Source of the DNA: JAVBRU01 sp031547595
Lineage (GTDB): Bacteria > Bacillota > Clostridia > Christensenellales > Aristaeellaceae
Direction: 5' to 3'
NCBI GenBank assembly: GCA_031547595.1
Contig: JAVBRU010000052.1
Location: 62,001 to 126,000, forward strand
DNA: 64,000 nucleotides
Made by a program: the position numbers and the translations under genes. Of the stretch, positions 17,461 to 26,404 are shown in pieces. Numbering within the stretch: position 1 is the first letter of the stretch; each line of letters opens with the position of its first letter. The notes below the pieces were generated by a model. That model made no database searches. It worked only from the letters and a program-made list of their open reading frames with translations, and was not told the origin of the DNA.

Positions 17461-19470
17461 ATGAAAAAGTGTTTATGCTTGCTGCTTGTCCTCCTGCTGC
17501 TGCCGCTGGCGGCGTTGGCGGATGAAGCGCCCTATGTGGGCTATTCTTACAACCGTTTTGGCGACGATGTGCCCGCGCCCATTGGCTATGAAGTGAAGCA
17601 AATGGTCACATCCAGGGTCATGGGCACCGCCCTCAGCTCGCCTCAGGACATGTATTACGACAAATATCAGGACGAGCTGTACGTCGTAGACAGCGGCAAC
17701 AAGCGCATTGTGGTGCTGGACAGCAACTACAACTTTGTCCGCCAATACACCGGCTTTGGCGATACGCAGCTTGCGCATCCCATGGGCCTGATGGTGATGA
17801 AAAACGGCGATATCTATGTGACGGACGACGTGATGGATATCACGCTGCGCGGCAATCAGGCCGGGGAGCTGCTGCAGGTTTTCAGCCGTCCGGTCAGCGA
17901 TTTGTTTGACAGCACCATCACGTTCAAGCCTAAAAAAGTGGTGGTGGACAGCGCGGGGCGCGTGTATGTGCTGGCGCTGGGCGTATACCAGGGACTGGTG
18001 TGCTACAACCCCGACGGCTCGTTCCTCAACTACTTTGGCGCCGCGCAGGTGGAAACCACCCCCAAGATGGTGCTGCAAAAGCTGTGGCGCAGCCTGATGA
18101 CCCGCCAGCAGCGTGCCAATATGGAAGCTTTTATTCCCATTGAATATGTCAACATTGCCATTGACGATGAAGACATGGTGTATGCTGCAGTGGCTGCTAC
18201 GGAAAACTTCATCAACAAGGCCATGACCGTGCTCAACCCCATGGGCATCAATATTATTCGCCACTTTAATTTTGCCAACATGCTGGTCGGCGATATGTTG
18301 CCCGAGGAGAACGGCATCTACACCGCGCTTAACAGAAGCAACCGCACCATCATTCAGTTTACCGATGTCGGGCCCATCCTGTTCTTTGGCGGCCAGGGCA
18401 CCCAGGACGGCCTTTTCCAGGATCCTGTGGCCATCGAGCGCATCGGCAGCGATATTCTGATACTGGACGCGCAGACGGGCAATATTACGGTGTTCCGCCT
18501 CACAGAGTTTGGCCAGAAGATCCACGAGGGCAGCATCCTGTACCAGCAGGGGCGCTATGTGGACTCCATCCAGCCGTGGCTGGACGTGCTGAAGCTGGAC
18601 AACAACTACAACATGGCGTACCGGGGCTTAGGCAAAGCGTATTACCAGCTGGAAGATTACGAGCAGGCCATGTATTACTTCAAGCTGGGCAATTACAGGG
18701 ATCATTATTCCGATGCGTATAAGGAATACACGCTGGGGCTGATCCGCGCCAACATGGGCTGGATTGTGGGCGCGCTGCTGCTGCTGTTCATCGCATTCAA
18801 GCTGCACGGAGCATACCGCAAAAAGCATCCAAAGCCCAAAAAGCAGATCAAGAACGGCCTGCTCTCCGCGCCGCTGTACTGCATGGCGCACCCCTATGAC
18901 GGGTTCGAGCGCATGAAGCATTACGGGTTTGGCTCCGTCAAATCCGGCGCGCTGGTGGTGGCCCTGTTCTTTGTGGTCATGGTGGTGCAGTATGTGGCCA
19001 CGGGCTTCATCTTCAACATGAACAGGCTCGACCGGCTGAACGTGCCCCTCCTGCTATTGGGCACAGTGGGCAGCTTCCTGCTAGTGTTTATCTCCAACTA
19101 TGCAGTATCCTCGCTGATGAGCAATTGCGAGGGTAAGACGCACGAGCTTTTCATTTCCTTTTCGTATGCGCTGATGCCCACCATCATCGGTATACTGCTC
19201 AAAACCATCCTCAGCAATTTTGTGGATGCAGACCTTGGCATCTTCCTCAACACGATGCTGTATATCTGCTTCGCCTGGTCCGGTATCATGCTGCTGGTGG
19301 GTGTGTACCACGCCAATCAGCTCAGCTTCAGCCACACGCTGCTCAACCTGTTTTTGACCATCCTGGCCATTGTGATTGTGCTGGTGCTGCTGGTGCTGGC
19401 ATACAGCCTGGTGCAGCAATTGTGGGTTTTCATCACTACCCTGTATAACGAAATGATGTACCGCATGTAG
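17461..19470 (+). CDS. Membrane protein with NHL-type propeller, TPR and Yip1-like membrane domain
   Basis: 669 residues in four parts. Signal peptide MKKCLCLLLVLLLLPLAALADE; residues about 55-345 are propeller repeats (SSPQDMYYDKYQDELYVVDSGNKRIVVLD is a textbook NHL unit; GDIYVTD, GRVYVLALG, DILILDAQTGNITVF continue); about 355-415 are two TPR units (GSILYQQGRYVDSIQPWLDVLKLDNNYNMAYRGLGKAYYQLEDYEQAMYYFK in part); a helix near 425-445 crosses the membrane; then a basic linker KKHPKPKKQIK and a C-terminal block of about five helices resembling Yip1. The propeller should lie outside the cell. It sits between two permease pairs and next to the DUF5696-type gene, hinting at an envelope scaffold or sensor for the uptake system; no published role is known to me. 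Confidence 0.78.
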   Translation: MKKCLCLLLVLLLLPLAALADEAPYVGYSYNRFGDDVPAPIGYEVKQMVTSRVMGTALSSPQDMYYDKYQDELYVVDSGNKRIVVLDSNYNFVRQYTGFGDTQLAHPMGLMVMKNGDIYVTDDVMDITLRGNQAGELLQVFSRPVSDLFDSTITFKPKKVVVDSAGRVYVLALGVYQGLVCYNPDGSFLNYFGAAQVETTPKMVLQKLWRSLMTRQQRANMEAFIPIEYVNIAIDDEDMVYAAVAATENFINKAMTVLNPMGINIIRHFNFANMLVGDMLPEENGIYTALNRSNRTIIQFTDVGPILFFGGQGTQDGLFQDPVAIERIGSDILILDAQTGNITVFRLTEFGQKIHEGSILYQQGRYVDSIQPWLDVLKLDNNYNMAYRGLGKAYYQLEDYEQAMYYFKLGNYRDHYSDAYKEYTLGLIRANMGWIVGALLLLFIAFKLHGAYRKKHPKPKKQIKNGLLSAPLYCMAHPYDGFERMKHYGFGSVKSGALVVALFFVVMVVQYVATGFIFNMNRLDRLNVPLLLLGTVGSFLLVFISNYAVSSLMSNCEGKTHELFISFSYALMPTIIGILLKTILSNFVDADLGIFLNTMLYICFAWSGIMLLVGVYHANQLSFSHTLLNLFLTILAIVIVLVLLVLAYSLVQQLWVFITTLYNEMMYRM

Positions 19471-19490
19471 GGGAAAGGAGGGCATATACC

Positions 19491-21686
19491 ATGAAATTTA
19501 CTTTCAAACTGCTGATTGCGACACTACTGATGACGCTCGCCCTGTCCTCCGCCCTCGCGCTGACGGAAGAGGGCTATACGCTGGTGGACGAAAACGCCGC
19601 ACTGGCGCTCTACATCCGGCCGGATACAGGCGAAGTGATTGTGGAGAACAAGCTGGATGGATATCTATGGCGCTCGAATCCCACCGAGGCGGACGACAAG
19701 GCCAAGGGCGTGCATAAAATGACGCTGCAATCGCAGATCGTTATCACCTTCACCAACGACCGCGGTACGGCGCTGACGTGCATATCCCAAACCGATTCCG
19801 TCAACAAGGGCGGCCTCACCGTCACCGTGCAAGATAAAACTGCTGTCAGCCGTTATTATTTTGCCAAGCAAAACGTGGCGGTCACGGTGGAGTATCGCCT
19901 GTTGGAAGGTGCGCTGGAGGTCAGCATCCCGGTTGATAAGATCGAAAATGATGAAATCAATACCGTGGTATATGTGGAGCTGCTGCCTGCCTTTGATGCG
20001 CAGGGCAGCGATGCCAGCGGCTACCTGTTGCTGCCGGATGGCAGCGGCGCGCTGATCAACTACAACAACGGCGTCACCGCCATGAGCGAGTACAAAACCT
20101 ACGTCTATGGCAAGGACCCGAGCGTCACTGGCCAGGTGGGTGAGCAAGCTACCTTGGCCACGATCGTCCGCACCACCGAAGCCACCACCCGCCTGCCCGT
20201 GTTTGGCAGCGGCGGGCGCGATCACGGCTTTCTGGCGGTGATCACAGAGAATGAAGCCAAGGCGGTGCTGCATGCGCGCGTGTCCAACCTGACCAGCTAC
20301 AACATCGTGTACAGCGAGTTTCAGGTGCTCAATGCCGGCAGCGTCACCATGAATAAAAAGGAATTTGGCACCCGCGTGACGGGTATCCGCGAGCGTGCGG
20401 GGCTGACCACCGGGGCCTACACCGTGCGGTATTATCTGCTGTCCGGCGAGGAGCAAAGCACTTATGCCGCGATGGCGGCCGTATACCGTAAATACTTGCA
20501 AGAAGAGCAGGGATTAACGCAGCGCGTGCAGCAGGGGGATTATCCGCTGTATCTGGACGTGCACGGCTATGCCAAAAAACAGGCACAATTCCTGGGCATC
20601 CCCTACACCAAGGCGTGGACGTTCACCAGCATCCAGGATATCCGGGAGATGGTGAATACCCTCGGTGTCGCGCAAAGCGTGGTGCGCTATCAAAACTGGG
20701 TGAGCGGCACCTCGTATGAGAAAATCCCTCAAAACGCGAACGTGCAGAGCGGCCTTGGCACGGCCAAGGAGTTGACGGCGCTCAGTAGCGATCTGGCCAA
20801 GCAGGGCGGCGCGCTGTATCCCAGCATGGAAATGGTGAATGTGTATGAAGGCGGCAATGGTTTTAACGCCCTGTGGGATGCCGTGCTTTCGCCCATCAAT
20901 GCGCCGCAGATGCAGTACATGCTGTGGTATGATTCCATGGCGGTCAACCGGCTCATTAAGCCCTGGTATCTGCTTTCTCCCGCCAAGTTCCATCAGTTCT
21001 TTGACAAACTGATGGCGCAGTACAAGAAATTGGACGTCACTAATATTTCGTTCACCGGCATTGGTGATATCTGCACTGCCGATAACCGCACGGATGGGTT
21101 TGGACGCGGGAATGTGCCGGCGCTCACGCAGGATGTCATCCATGATGTGCAGGCGGTCAGCCCCTCGGTGATGCTGGGCAAAGCCAACGCCTACGCCGCC
21201 GTGCTGGCCGATCATATCCTCGAAACCCCCGACAACAGCAGCCAGTACATGATCTGCGACGAGACCGTTCCCTTCTATCAGATGGTGTTTCATGGATCTG
21301 TCAGCTATTCGCTATCCACCATCAATCACGCATCTACGCCCTATAACCAGGTGCTGCGCTGCCTGGAATACGGTGCCAGCCCGCTGTTCGCCTTTGCGGG
21401 GCAAAACAAGGAGGAGCTGATCGGCTCCCGGCTCGACTTCCTGATCTCGCCTGATTATACGTTGTGGCAGGAGGATGTTCGCGCATATTACGATCTGCTT
21501 CGCGATGTGCTGGCCCCCGTGGCGGCCGAAACCATTACGGATCATCAAATCCTTAGCGACACCCTTCGCAAAACCACCTATCAAACCCGCGCAGTCTATA
21601 TCAACTATGGCGATGAGGCCGTGGAAACGCCCGATGGCACCGTGCCTGCCTGCGGCTATCTGGTGAAGGAGGTGAGCGGGCAATGA
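19491..21686 (+). CDS. Secreted DUF5696-type protein
   Basis: 731 residues with a signal peptide (MKFTFKLLIATLLMTLALSSALALTEE). Residues 25-240 are a beta domain containing GYTLVDENAALALYIRPDTGEVIVENK in part and YLLLPDGSGALINYNNG; residues about 330-700 look like a TIM-barrel (PLYLDVHGYA, YPSMEMVNVY, NISFTGIGDICTADNR, DETVPFYQMVFHGSVSYS). This is the layout of DUF5696 proteins, which occur beside sugar ABC transporters in Clostridia and Paenibacillaceae. The barrel carries acidic residues that could serve a glycosidase (Asp in LDVHG, Glu in SMEM, Asp/Glu in CDETVP), but I cannot assign a catalytic pair. It overlaps the next permease by 4 bp. Confidence 0.82.
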   Translation: MKFTFKLLIATLLMTLALSSALALTEEGYTLVDENAALALYIRPDTGEVIVENKLDGYLWRSNPTEADDKAKGVHKMTLQSQIVITFTNDRGTALTCISQTDSVNKGGLTVTVQDKTAVSRYYFAKQNVAVTVEYRLLEGALEVSIPVDKIENDEINTVVYVELLPAFDAQGSDASGYLLLPDGSGALINYNNGVTAMSEYKTYVYGKDPSVTGQVGEQATLATIVRTTEATTRLPVFGSGGRDHGFLAVITENEAKAVLHARVSNLTSYNIVYSEFQVLNAGSVTMNKKEFGTRVTGIRERAGLTTGAYTVRYYLLSGEEQSTYAAMAAVYRKYLQEEQGLTQRVQQGDYPLYLDVHGYAKKQAQFLGIPYTKAWTFTSIQDIREMVNTLGVAQSVVRYQNWVSGTSYEKIPQNANVQSGLGTAKELTALSSDLAKQGGALYPSMEMVNVYEGGNGFNALWDAVLSPINAPQMQYMLWYDSMAVNRLIKPWYLLSPAKFHQFFDKLMAQYKKLDVTNISFTGIGDICTADNRTDGFGRGNVPALTQDVIHDVQAVSPSVMLGKANAYAAVLADHILETPDNSSQYMICDETVPFYQMVFHGSVSYSLSTINHASTPYNQVLRCLEYGASPLFAFAGQNKEELIGSRLDFLISPDYTLWQEDVRAYYDLLRDVLAPVAAETITDHQILSDTLRKTTYQTRAVYINYGDEAVETPDGTVPACGYLVKEVSGQ

Positions 21687-22612
21687 CAAACGCAAACGAG
21701 CTGCTCATCGACAAGAGCCGGCTGAAGCGGCGCAAGGCGCGCTGGGGTTACCTGTTTATCCTGCCGTGGGTGCTGGGCTTTGTGCTCTTCTTTGCCTGGC
21801 CTGTGCTTCAATCCTTCTGGTACAGCCTCAACAACCTCACCATGGCGCCGGGCGGCTTTGATACCAAATGGGTGGGTTTTGACAACTACTACTATATGCT
21901 GTTCCGCGATGCCAAGTTCAATCAGGTGCTGCTTGAAACGGCGCTTGAGATGCTGTATAAGGTGCCGCTGATCGTCATTCTCAGCCTGTTTATCGCCGTG
22001 ATGCTCAATCAGGATTTCCGCGGACGTGGGTTCTTCCGCAGCGTGTTCTTCCTTCCGGTCATCATCACCAGCGGCGTGGTGTATGCGATGCTCAGCGACG
22101 TCATCAACAGCAACACCTTAACAGCCACGCAAAACGCGTATATCTTTCAGAGCACAGGCCTAGGCGATGTCCTGGCGTCCGCGGGATTGCCTGTCACGCT
22201 GGTGGCCAGCATTCAAACCATTGTGAACAAGGTGTTTGCCCTGATCATGGAATCCGGCGTGCAGATCCTGCTGTTCCTCAGCGGCCTGCAAAAGATTCCG
22301 CCCTCCACGTATGAGGCCGCGCGCATCGAAGGCGCCAGCGAGTGGGACTCCTTCTGGCGCATCACCGTGCCGCAGATGGTTCCCATCATGCTATTGAATG
22401 TGGTATACTCTGTTATCGACAGCTTTATGTCCTACGGCACGGAGGAAACGGGCAACCGCGTGATGGCCATGATTCACAAGAACGGGTTTGGCGGTGGTTT
22501 TCAGTTTGGCCTTGCCGCCAGTATGAGCTGGATTTACATGGCGGTCATTGCCATCATCCTGCTGATTGCCTTTGGTATCCTGGGCCGCTTGGCCAAGCGA
22601 ATGGAGGGCTGA
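21683..22612 (+). CDS. Sugar ABC transporter permease, second pair (MalF type)
   Basis: 309 residues, six helices, EAA loop EAARIEGASEWDSFWRITVP. The ATGA overlap with the DUF5696-type gene indicates coupled translation. It is not a close copy of the first-pair permease, so this is a second importer and not a simple duplication. Confidence 0.94.
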   Translation: MTNANELLIDKSRLKRRKARWGYLFILPWVLGFVLFFAWPVLQSFWYSLNNLTMAPGGFDTKWVGFDNYYYMLFRDAKFNQVLLETALEMLYKVPLIVILSLFIAVMLNQDFRGRGFFRSVFFLPVIITSGVVYAMLSDVINSNTLTATQNAYIFQSTGLGDVLASAGLPVTLVASIQTIVNKVFALIMESGVQILLFLSGLQKIPPSTYEAARIEGASEWDSFWRITVPQMVPIMLLNVVYSVIDSFMSYGTEETGNRVMAMIHKNGFGGGFQFGLAASMSWIYMAVIAIILLIAFGILGRLAKRMEG

Positions 22613-22616
22613 GAAG

Positions 22617-23618
22617 ATGAAAAAGAAGCAAACATTTCGCCGCTCCATGACAGGCAAAGAACGCGTGCGCAGCTACGCCCGCACCGGCACCTCCTTATTG
22701 TATAAGACACTTCGGATGGTGTTGCTGATCACGATGAGCTTTGTTGTGATTTATCCGCTGCTCTACATACTCTCCAACGCCTTCAAGCCCTATATGCAGA
22801 CCTACGACCCCTCCGTGATCTGGATCCCCAAATCCTTCACGATGGAAAACATCAAGGATGCATATGAGATCCTGGACATGAGCTCCGCGCTGCCCAACAC
22901 TTTGCTCTCCGCTGTGCTGACCTCCTTTATCCAGGTGGGCATGTGCATGCTGGTGGGCTATGGGTTCGCCAGGTTCAAGTTCAAGGGGCGCGGCGTGCTG
23001 TTTGCGCTGGTCATCCTCACGATGATCGTGCCGCAGCAGACGATCTCCACCTCGCTGTATTCCACCTTCCAGCATTTTGACCCGCTGGGCCTGGCCTCGC
23101 TGGTGCGCTGGATCACCGGGAATCCCAATTTGGATTGGAACCTGATTGATACCTACGGGGCGTTCTGGCTGCCCGCCCTGCTGGGCATGGGGCTTCGCAG
23201 CGGCCTGTATATCTTCATCTACCGGCAGTTCTTCCAAAGCATGCCGCACGAATTGGAGGAGGCGGCAGAGATCGACGGCTGCTCCCCGGTGGGCACGTTC
23301 TTCCGTGTGATGCTGCCCAACGCCGGCACCGTGATGCTGACCGTTGTGCTCTTTGCCCTGGTGTGGAACTGGAACGACTATTACACCCCCGCCATGTTCA
23401 TGAAAAACCATAACACCATGGCAACCGCGATGGCGCAGTTCCAGGCCAATCTGCAAAATCTCAGCACCATCGGCGGCAACTATACAGATAAAGCAGTGAT
23501 TGCCACACGCATGCAGGCGGCCTGCCTGCTCACCATCGCGCCGCTGCTGATCCTCTACGCGTTCACCCAGAAGTATTTCATCGAGTCTGTGGAGCGCACC
23601 GGCCTGACCGGCCTATAA
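22617..23618 (+). CDS. Carbohydrate ABC transporter permease, second pair (MalG type)
   Basis: 333 residues from the ATG coding MKKKQTFRRSM, chosen because GGAGG lies 9 bp upstream; a longer frame would overlap the previous gene by 47 bp. EAA loop EAAEIDGCSPVGTFFRVMLP. A large periplasm-equivalent loop is present (about residues 150-200, LVRWITGNPNLDWNLIDTYG). Confidence 0.94.
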   Translation: MKKKQTFRRSMTGKERVRSYARTGTSLLYKTLRMVLLITMSFVVIYPLLYILSNAFKPYMQTYDPSVIWIPKSFTMENIKDAYEILDMSSALPNTLLSAVLTSFIQVGMCMLVGYGFARFKFKGRGVLFALVILTMIVPQQTISTSLYSTFQHFDPLGLASLVRWITGNPNLDWNLIDTYGAFWLPALLGMGLRSGLYIFIYRQFFQSMPHELEEAAEIDGCSPVGTFFRVMLPNAGTVMLTVVLFALVWNWNDYYTPAMFMKNHNTMATAMAQFQANLQNLSTIGGNYTDKAVIATRMQAACLLTIAPLLILYAFTQKYFIESVERTGLTGL

Positions 23619-23685
23619 TATAACGGTTCTGAAGGCTACTTGCCTGAAAGATAGAACGAAAATTTGAAAAAGGAGTGTACGACCC

Positions 23686-24954
23686 ATGAAGAAAATGCTC
23701 TCTCTGCTGGTGGTGCTGGCGCTGTTCGTGGCGCTGCTGCCCACCTTCGCCCTGGCCGAAGACACCCTCGAGAACCCCAACCTCAAAATCGTGTTCTGGA
23801 TGAGCTACAGCGGCTACGTCAACCAACGCGCACGCAACGCATCTGTATTCGAAGCATCCCTGGAGGCCAAGAAGGCCTTTGAGGAAAAGTATGGTGGCAA
23901 AGTCGAAATCATTGGCGTCACCTGGGACCAACAACTGCAAAAATGCATCGATATGCAGACCGCGGGCGATGCGCCCGATCTCGTATTGATGTATGAGAGC
24001 GTTTTCCACAGTGCCGTGCTGCAGGGCATCATCCAGAACATCGATGGATACGTGACTGATGCAGATTACAGCTACTACCCCATCGCCAAAGAAAACTACA
24101 TGTGGAACGGCAGCCACTATGCTGTGCCGATCAAGCCCTACTTCAAACACATCACCTTCAACCGCACCCTGTTTGAGTATGAAGGCCTGGAAGCGCCCGA
24201 CGAACTGTATGCCAAGGGCGAATGGACCTTTGAGAAGTTTGTGGAAGTCGGCCGCGCGCTGACGCAGGACACCGATGGCGACGGCGAGATCGACCAGTGG
24301 GGTTTCAGCGGCTACGGCGACAGCCTGGGCCACTTCCTGATTGCCAACCATGGCGCCCTGATCAACCTCGATCAGGCCAATGGCAAAGCCACCTCCGGCC
24401 TCAAGGATGCCGAAACCCAGGAAGCCCTCACATGGCTTGGCCAGATGATCAGCAATGCCAACCCCATGTGGATGACGGAAGACAATGAAATGTTCTTCTA
24501 TTTTGACAACAACTCCCTGGCTATGATCGTGGGCAAGGAAATCCAGGACGCCTGGGAGCTTCCCTTTGATGTGGGCCTTGTGCCTTATCCCGCCGGCCCC
24601 AGCGGCAGCGTGGATGAAGTGTACGTGTACAGCCAGTGCTGGGCCGTGCCCACCGGCGCCAAGAACCCCGAAGGCGCGATTGCGTACATCCGCATGATCA
24701 ACGAAATCCAGCAGGAAGAGGGCAACCAGCGCGAGCGCGAACGCTATGGCAAAGCGCCCGATGGTTCCGATATGTATGACCTGATCTATGACGGACACAC
24801 CCTTATCACCAAGTACGACAAATCCATTGCCGGCGTCTTTGATATCATGGCCGCCATCAGCAACTATCTGGGCGATGGCATGCCCGCATCCACCATCGTG
24901 GAACGCATGGACCCCGTCATCCAGGCCGAGATTGAAAAGACCTTTGGCAAATAA
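23686..24954 (+). CDS. Extracellular sugar-binding protein (family 1 solute-binding protein)
   Basis: 422 residues; signal MKKMLSLLVVLALFVALLPTFALAED, no lipobox cysteine, so retention at the membrane is not explained. Core motifs: CIDMQTAGDAPDLVLMYES, HYAVPIKPYFKHITFNRTLFEYEGL, TQDTDGDGEIDQWGFSGYG (a calcium-like DxDxDG loop). It follows the second permease pair with its own AAAGGAG site and ends at a strong terminator. It is the partner of permease pair two. Confidence 0.93.
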   Translation: MKKMLSLLVVLALFVALLPTFALAEDTLENPNLKIVFWMSYSGYVNQRARNASVFEASLEAKKAFEEKYGGKVEIIGVTWDQQLQKCIDMQTAGDAPDLVLMYESVFHSAVLQGIIQNIDGYVTDADYSYYPIAKENYMWNGSHYAVPIKPYFKHITFNRTLFEYEGLEAPDELYAKGEWTFEKFVEVGRALTQDTDGDGEIDQWGFSGYGDSLGHFLIANHGALINLDQANGKATSGLKDAETQEALTWLGQMISNANPMWMTEDNEMFFYFDNNSLAMIVGKEIQDAWELPFDVGLVPYPAGPSGSVDEVYVYSQCWAVPTGAKNPEGAIAYIRMINEIQQEEGNQRERERYGKAPDGSDMYDLIYDGHTLITKYDKSIAGVFDIMAAISNYLGDGMPASTIVERMDPVIQAEIEKTFGK

Positions 24955-24963
24955 GCAATAAAA

Positions 24964-24999
24964 GGGGCAGAGGGCGTATGCCCTCTGCCCCTCTTTTTT
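24964..24999 (+). terminator. Strong intrinsic terminator after the uptake cluster
   Basis: Perfect 12-bp stem GGGGCAGAGGGC / GCCCTCTGCCCC with loop GTAT and a run of six T. It stands only 9 bp before the nucleoside hydrolase start, so that gene depends on read-through or on an unseen promoter. Confidence 0.92.
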
Positions 25000-25008
25000 A
25001 GAGGCAAC

Positions 25009-25848
25009 ATGAAGAAAAAATTGTGGATGGATACCGACCTTGGCGGGGATGTGGATGATGCGCTGGCGCTGTCCCTCACGCTGCACAGCCCGGAGCTTGA
25101 TTTGATCGGAATCAGCACGGTGTATATCGCCAACACCTGGCGCACCGGCATTGTGCGGGATATGCTGCGCGCCTATGGCCGCGCTGATATCCCGGTGTAC
25201 CTTGGCGCGGAGCGCCCGCTGCTGGGGCTGTGGGGCGATGCTGCGCCCGATCCCGCCTTGCCCAACGACGCCGTGGACGCGCTGGTGGATGCCGCACGCG
25301 CGGTGGACGAACTGTATGTGGCGGTGATTGGCCCTGCCACCAATGTGGCGCTAGCACTGCAAAAAGCGCCGGATATTGCGCGCAAGCTGCACCTGTATAT
25401 CATGGGCGGCATGCTGAATATGGCGCATCCTGAATGGAACATCGTGTGCGACCCGGAGGCCGCCGAAATCCTGCTCGCAAGCGGCGCAGACATCGTGCTG
25501 GTGCCGCTGGACGTCACCGAACAGTGCCGCCTGAATAAAGAAGAATCCCTCGCGCTGGTGGATGGCGACAGCGAGGAGATGACCTTCCTGCGCGGCGAAA
25601 TGATGCGCTTTTTGACGTCCTTCAATTTTTTGCCCACTTTGCACGATCCTCTGGCCGTAGCCGCCATTGTGCGGGACGACTTCTTGACGCTCACCCCGCA
25701 GGAGGTGCACATTGAGTTGCGCGGCCAGTATACCCGCGGTGTCACCGTGCCCCGCCGGTATTCCGATACGCCTAATCTGCGCGCTGCCACTGCCGTGCAT
25801 GTTCAGAACGCCATGGCGTTTATGCTGGAGAGGATACGGGAGGATTGA
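25009..25848 (+). CDS. Inosine/uridine-preferring nucleoside hydrolase family protein
   Basis: 279 residues, cytoplasmic. The N-terminal calcium and ribose site reads DTDLGGDVDDALAL (residues 8-21; canonical DTDxGxDDAxAL with one extra residue), and HDPLAVAA near residue 209 supplies the final metal-binding Asp. The family splits the N-glycosidic bond of ribonucleosides. The GGD insertion in the first motif is also seen in distant members that act on other N-ribosides, so the substrate is open. Position after the uptake cluster suggests it works on an imported riboside, but the terminator between them weakens that link. Confidence 0.87.
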   Translation: MKKKLWMDTDLGGDVDDALALSLTLHSPELDLIGISTVYIANTWRTGIVRDMLRAYGRADIPVYLGAERPLLGLWGDAAPDPALPNDAVDALVDAARAVDELYVAVIGPATNVALALQKAPDIARKLHLYIMGGMLNMAHPEWNIVCDPEAAEILLASGADIVLVPLDVTEQCRLNKEESLALVDGDSEEMTFLRGEMMRFLTSFNFLPTLHDPLAVAAIVRDDFLTLTPQEVHIELRGQYTRGVTVPRRYSDTPNLRAATAVHVQNAMAFMLERIRED

Positions 25849-25850
25849 CG

Positions 25851-25935
25851 GGGAAGGGAACGGGGGTTACGCTGAGGGCTACTCGCCTTCAGGCTCCTCG
25901 GCAGGGATCAGTGATCTCTGCACCTCCACTTCTAA
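25851..25935 (+). repeat. Double-hairpin repeat, copy C
   Basis: Begins 3 bp after the nucleoside hydrolase stop. Hairpin 1 CTGAGGGC-TACTC-GCCTTCAG; hairpin 2 CAGGGATCAGTGATCTCTG (25902-25920); ends TGCACCTCCA like the other copies. First of the elements filling the 556-bp gap up to 26404, in which I see no gene. Confidence 0.78.
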
Positions 25936-25936
25936 T

Positions 25937-25977
25937 AAAAGGACGCATGCGGCCTCTATGCCGTGTGCGTCCTTTTT
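25937..25977 (+). terminator. Bidirectional intrinsic terminator
   Basis: AAAAGGACGCA...GCGGC, loop, GCCGT...TGCGTCCTTTTT; long stem with one mismatch, A run on the left and T run on the right. Ends the nucleoside hydrolase transcript. Confidence 0.85.
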
Positions 25978-25985
25978 GCTTATAA

Positions 25986-26149
25986 TAGGGCGTGTTTCAA
26001 AACTCTTGACATGCATCTTCGGGGTCTAAAAGCACCATTTCTGCGTTGTCAAACCTTGAAATAACGATGCTATTCCGGCGGTTTTCCGCCTTGAACTGGC
26101 GCTTTATCCTCGCGAATCTGCACGTCTCGGACTTTTGAAACACACCCTA
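25986..26149. mobile_element. MITE-like element with 17-bp terminal inverted repeats
   Basis: TAGGGCGTGTTTCAAAA (25986-26002) is the inverse of TTTTGAAACACACCCTA (26133-26149) with one mismatch. The 164-bp interior has no open frame of note and one hairpin (GGCGG-TTTT-CCGCC, 26077-26090). The outer TA at both ends could be the target duplication typical of Tc1/mariner-IS630 transposons. No transposase is in the window. Confidence 0.65.
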
Positions 26150-26166
26150 ATTTCAACCTAAAATGA

Positions 26167-26397
26167 CTCAATCTCGCGTATCTTTTCATCGCCCCATCGA
26201 CAATGGCCCGATAGGCCATTGCCGATGGGCTTCGGCCCTGCGGCGGCGCAAGCGCCGTCCTCGTGCCTCGGTGCGCAAGCGCACGCTGTGCCCCTCGCGT
26301 CAATTCGTCCACTTAACGTAGCTCTGCTACGTTGCCGTTCCTTGATCTTAGCGAGGGGCACAAATTGAACGCGATTTTATCGACATTTTAGATTGAG
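26167..26397. repeat. 231-bp multi-hairpin element
   Basis: Ends CTCAATCT and AGATTGAG. Inside are, in order: CCCATCG-A-CAATGGCC pairing with GGCCATTG-C-CGATGGG (26193-26229); CGGCGC-AA-GCGCCG (26244-26257); GTGCGC-AA-GCGCAC (26271-26284); GTGCCCCTCGC (26288-26298) pairing with GCGAGGGGCAC (26351-26361) around an inner AACGTAGC-TCT-GCTACGTT (26315-26333). It starts 17 bp after the MITE-like element. No plausible protein. It may be a structured RNA or a passive repeat. Confidence 0.6.
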
Positions 26398-26404
26398 AAT
26401 AGTA

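Noticed and set aside
23578..25086. Minus-strand open frame of 502 codons
   Set aside because: Shadow of the solute-binding gene; spans the strong terminator.
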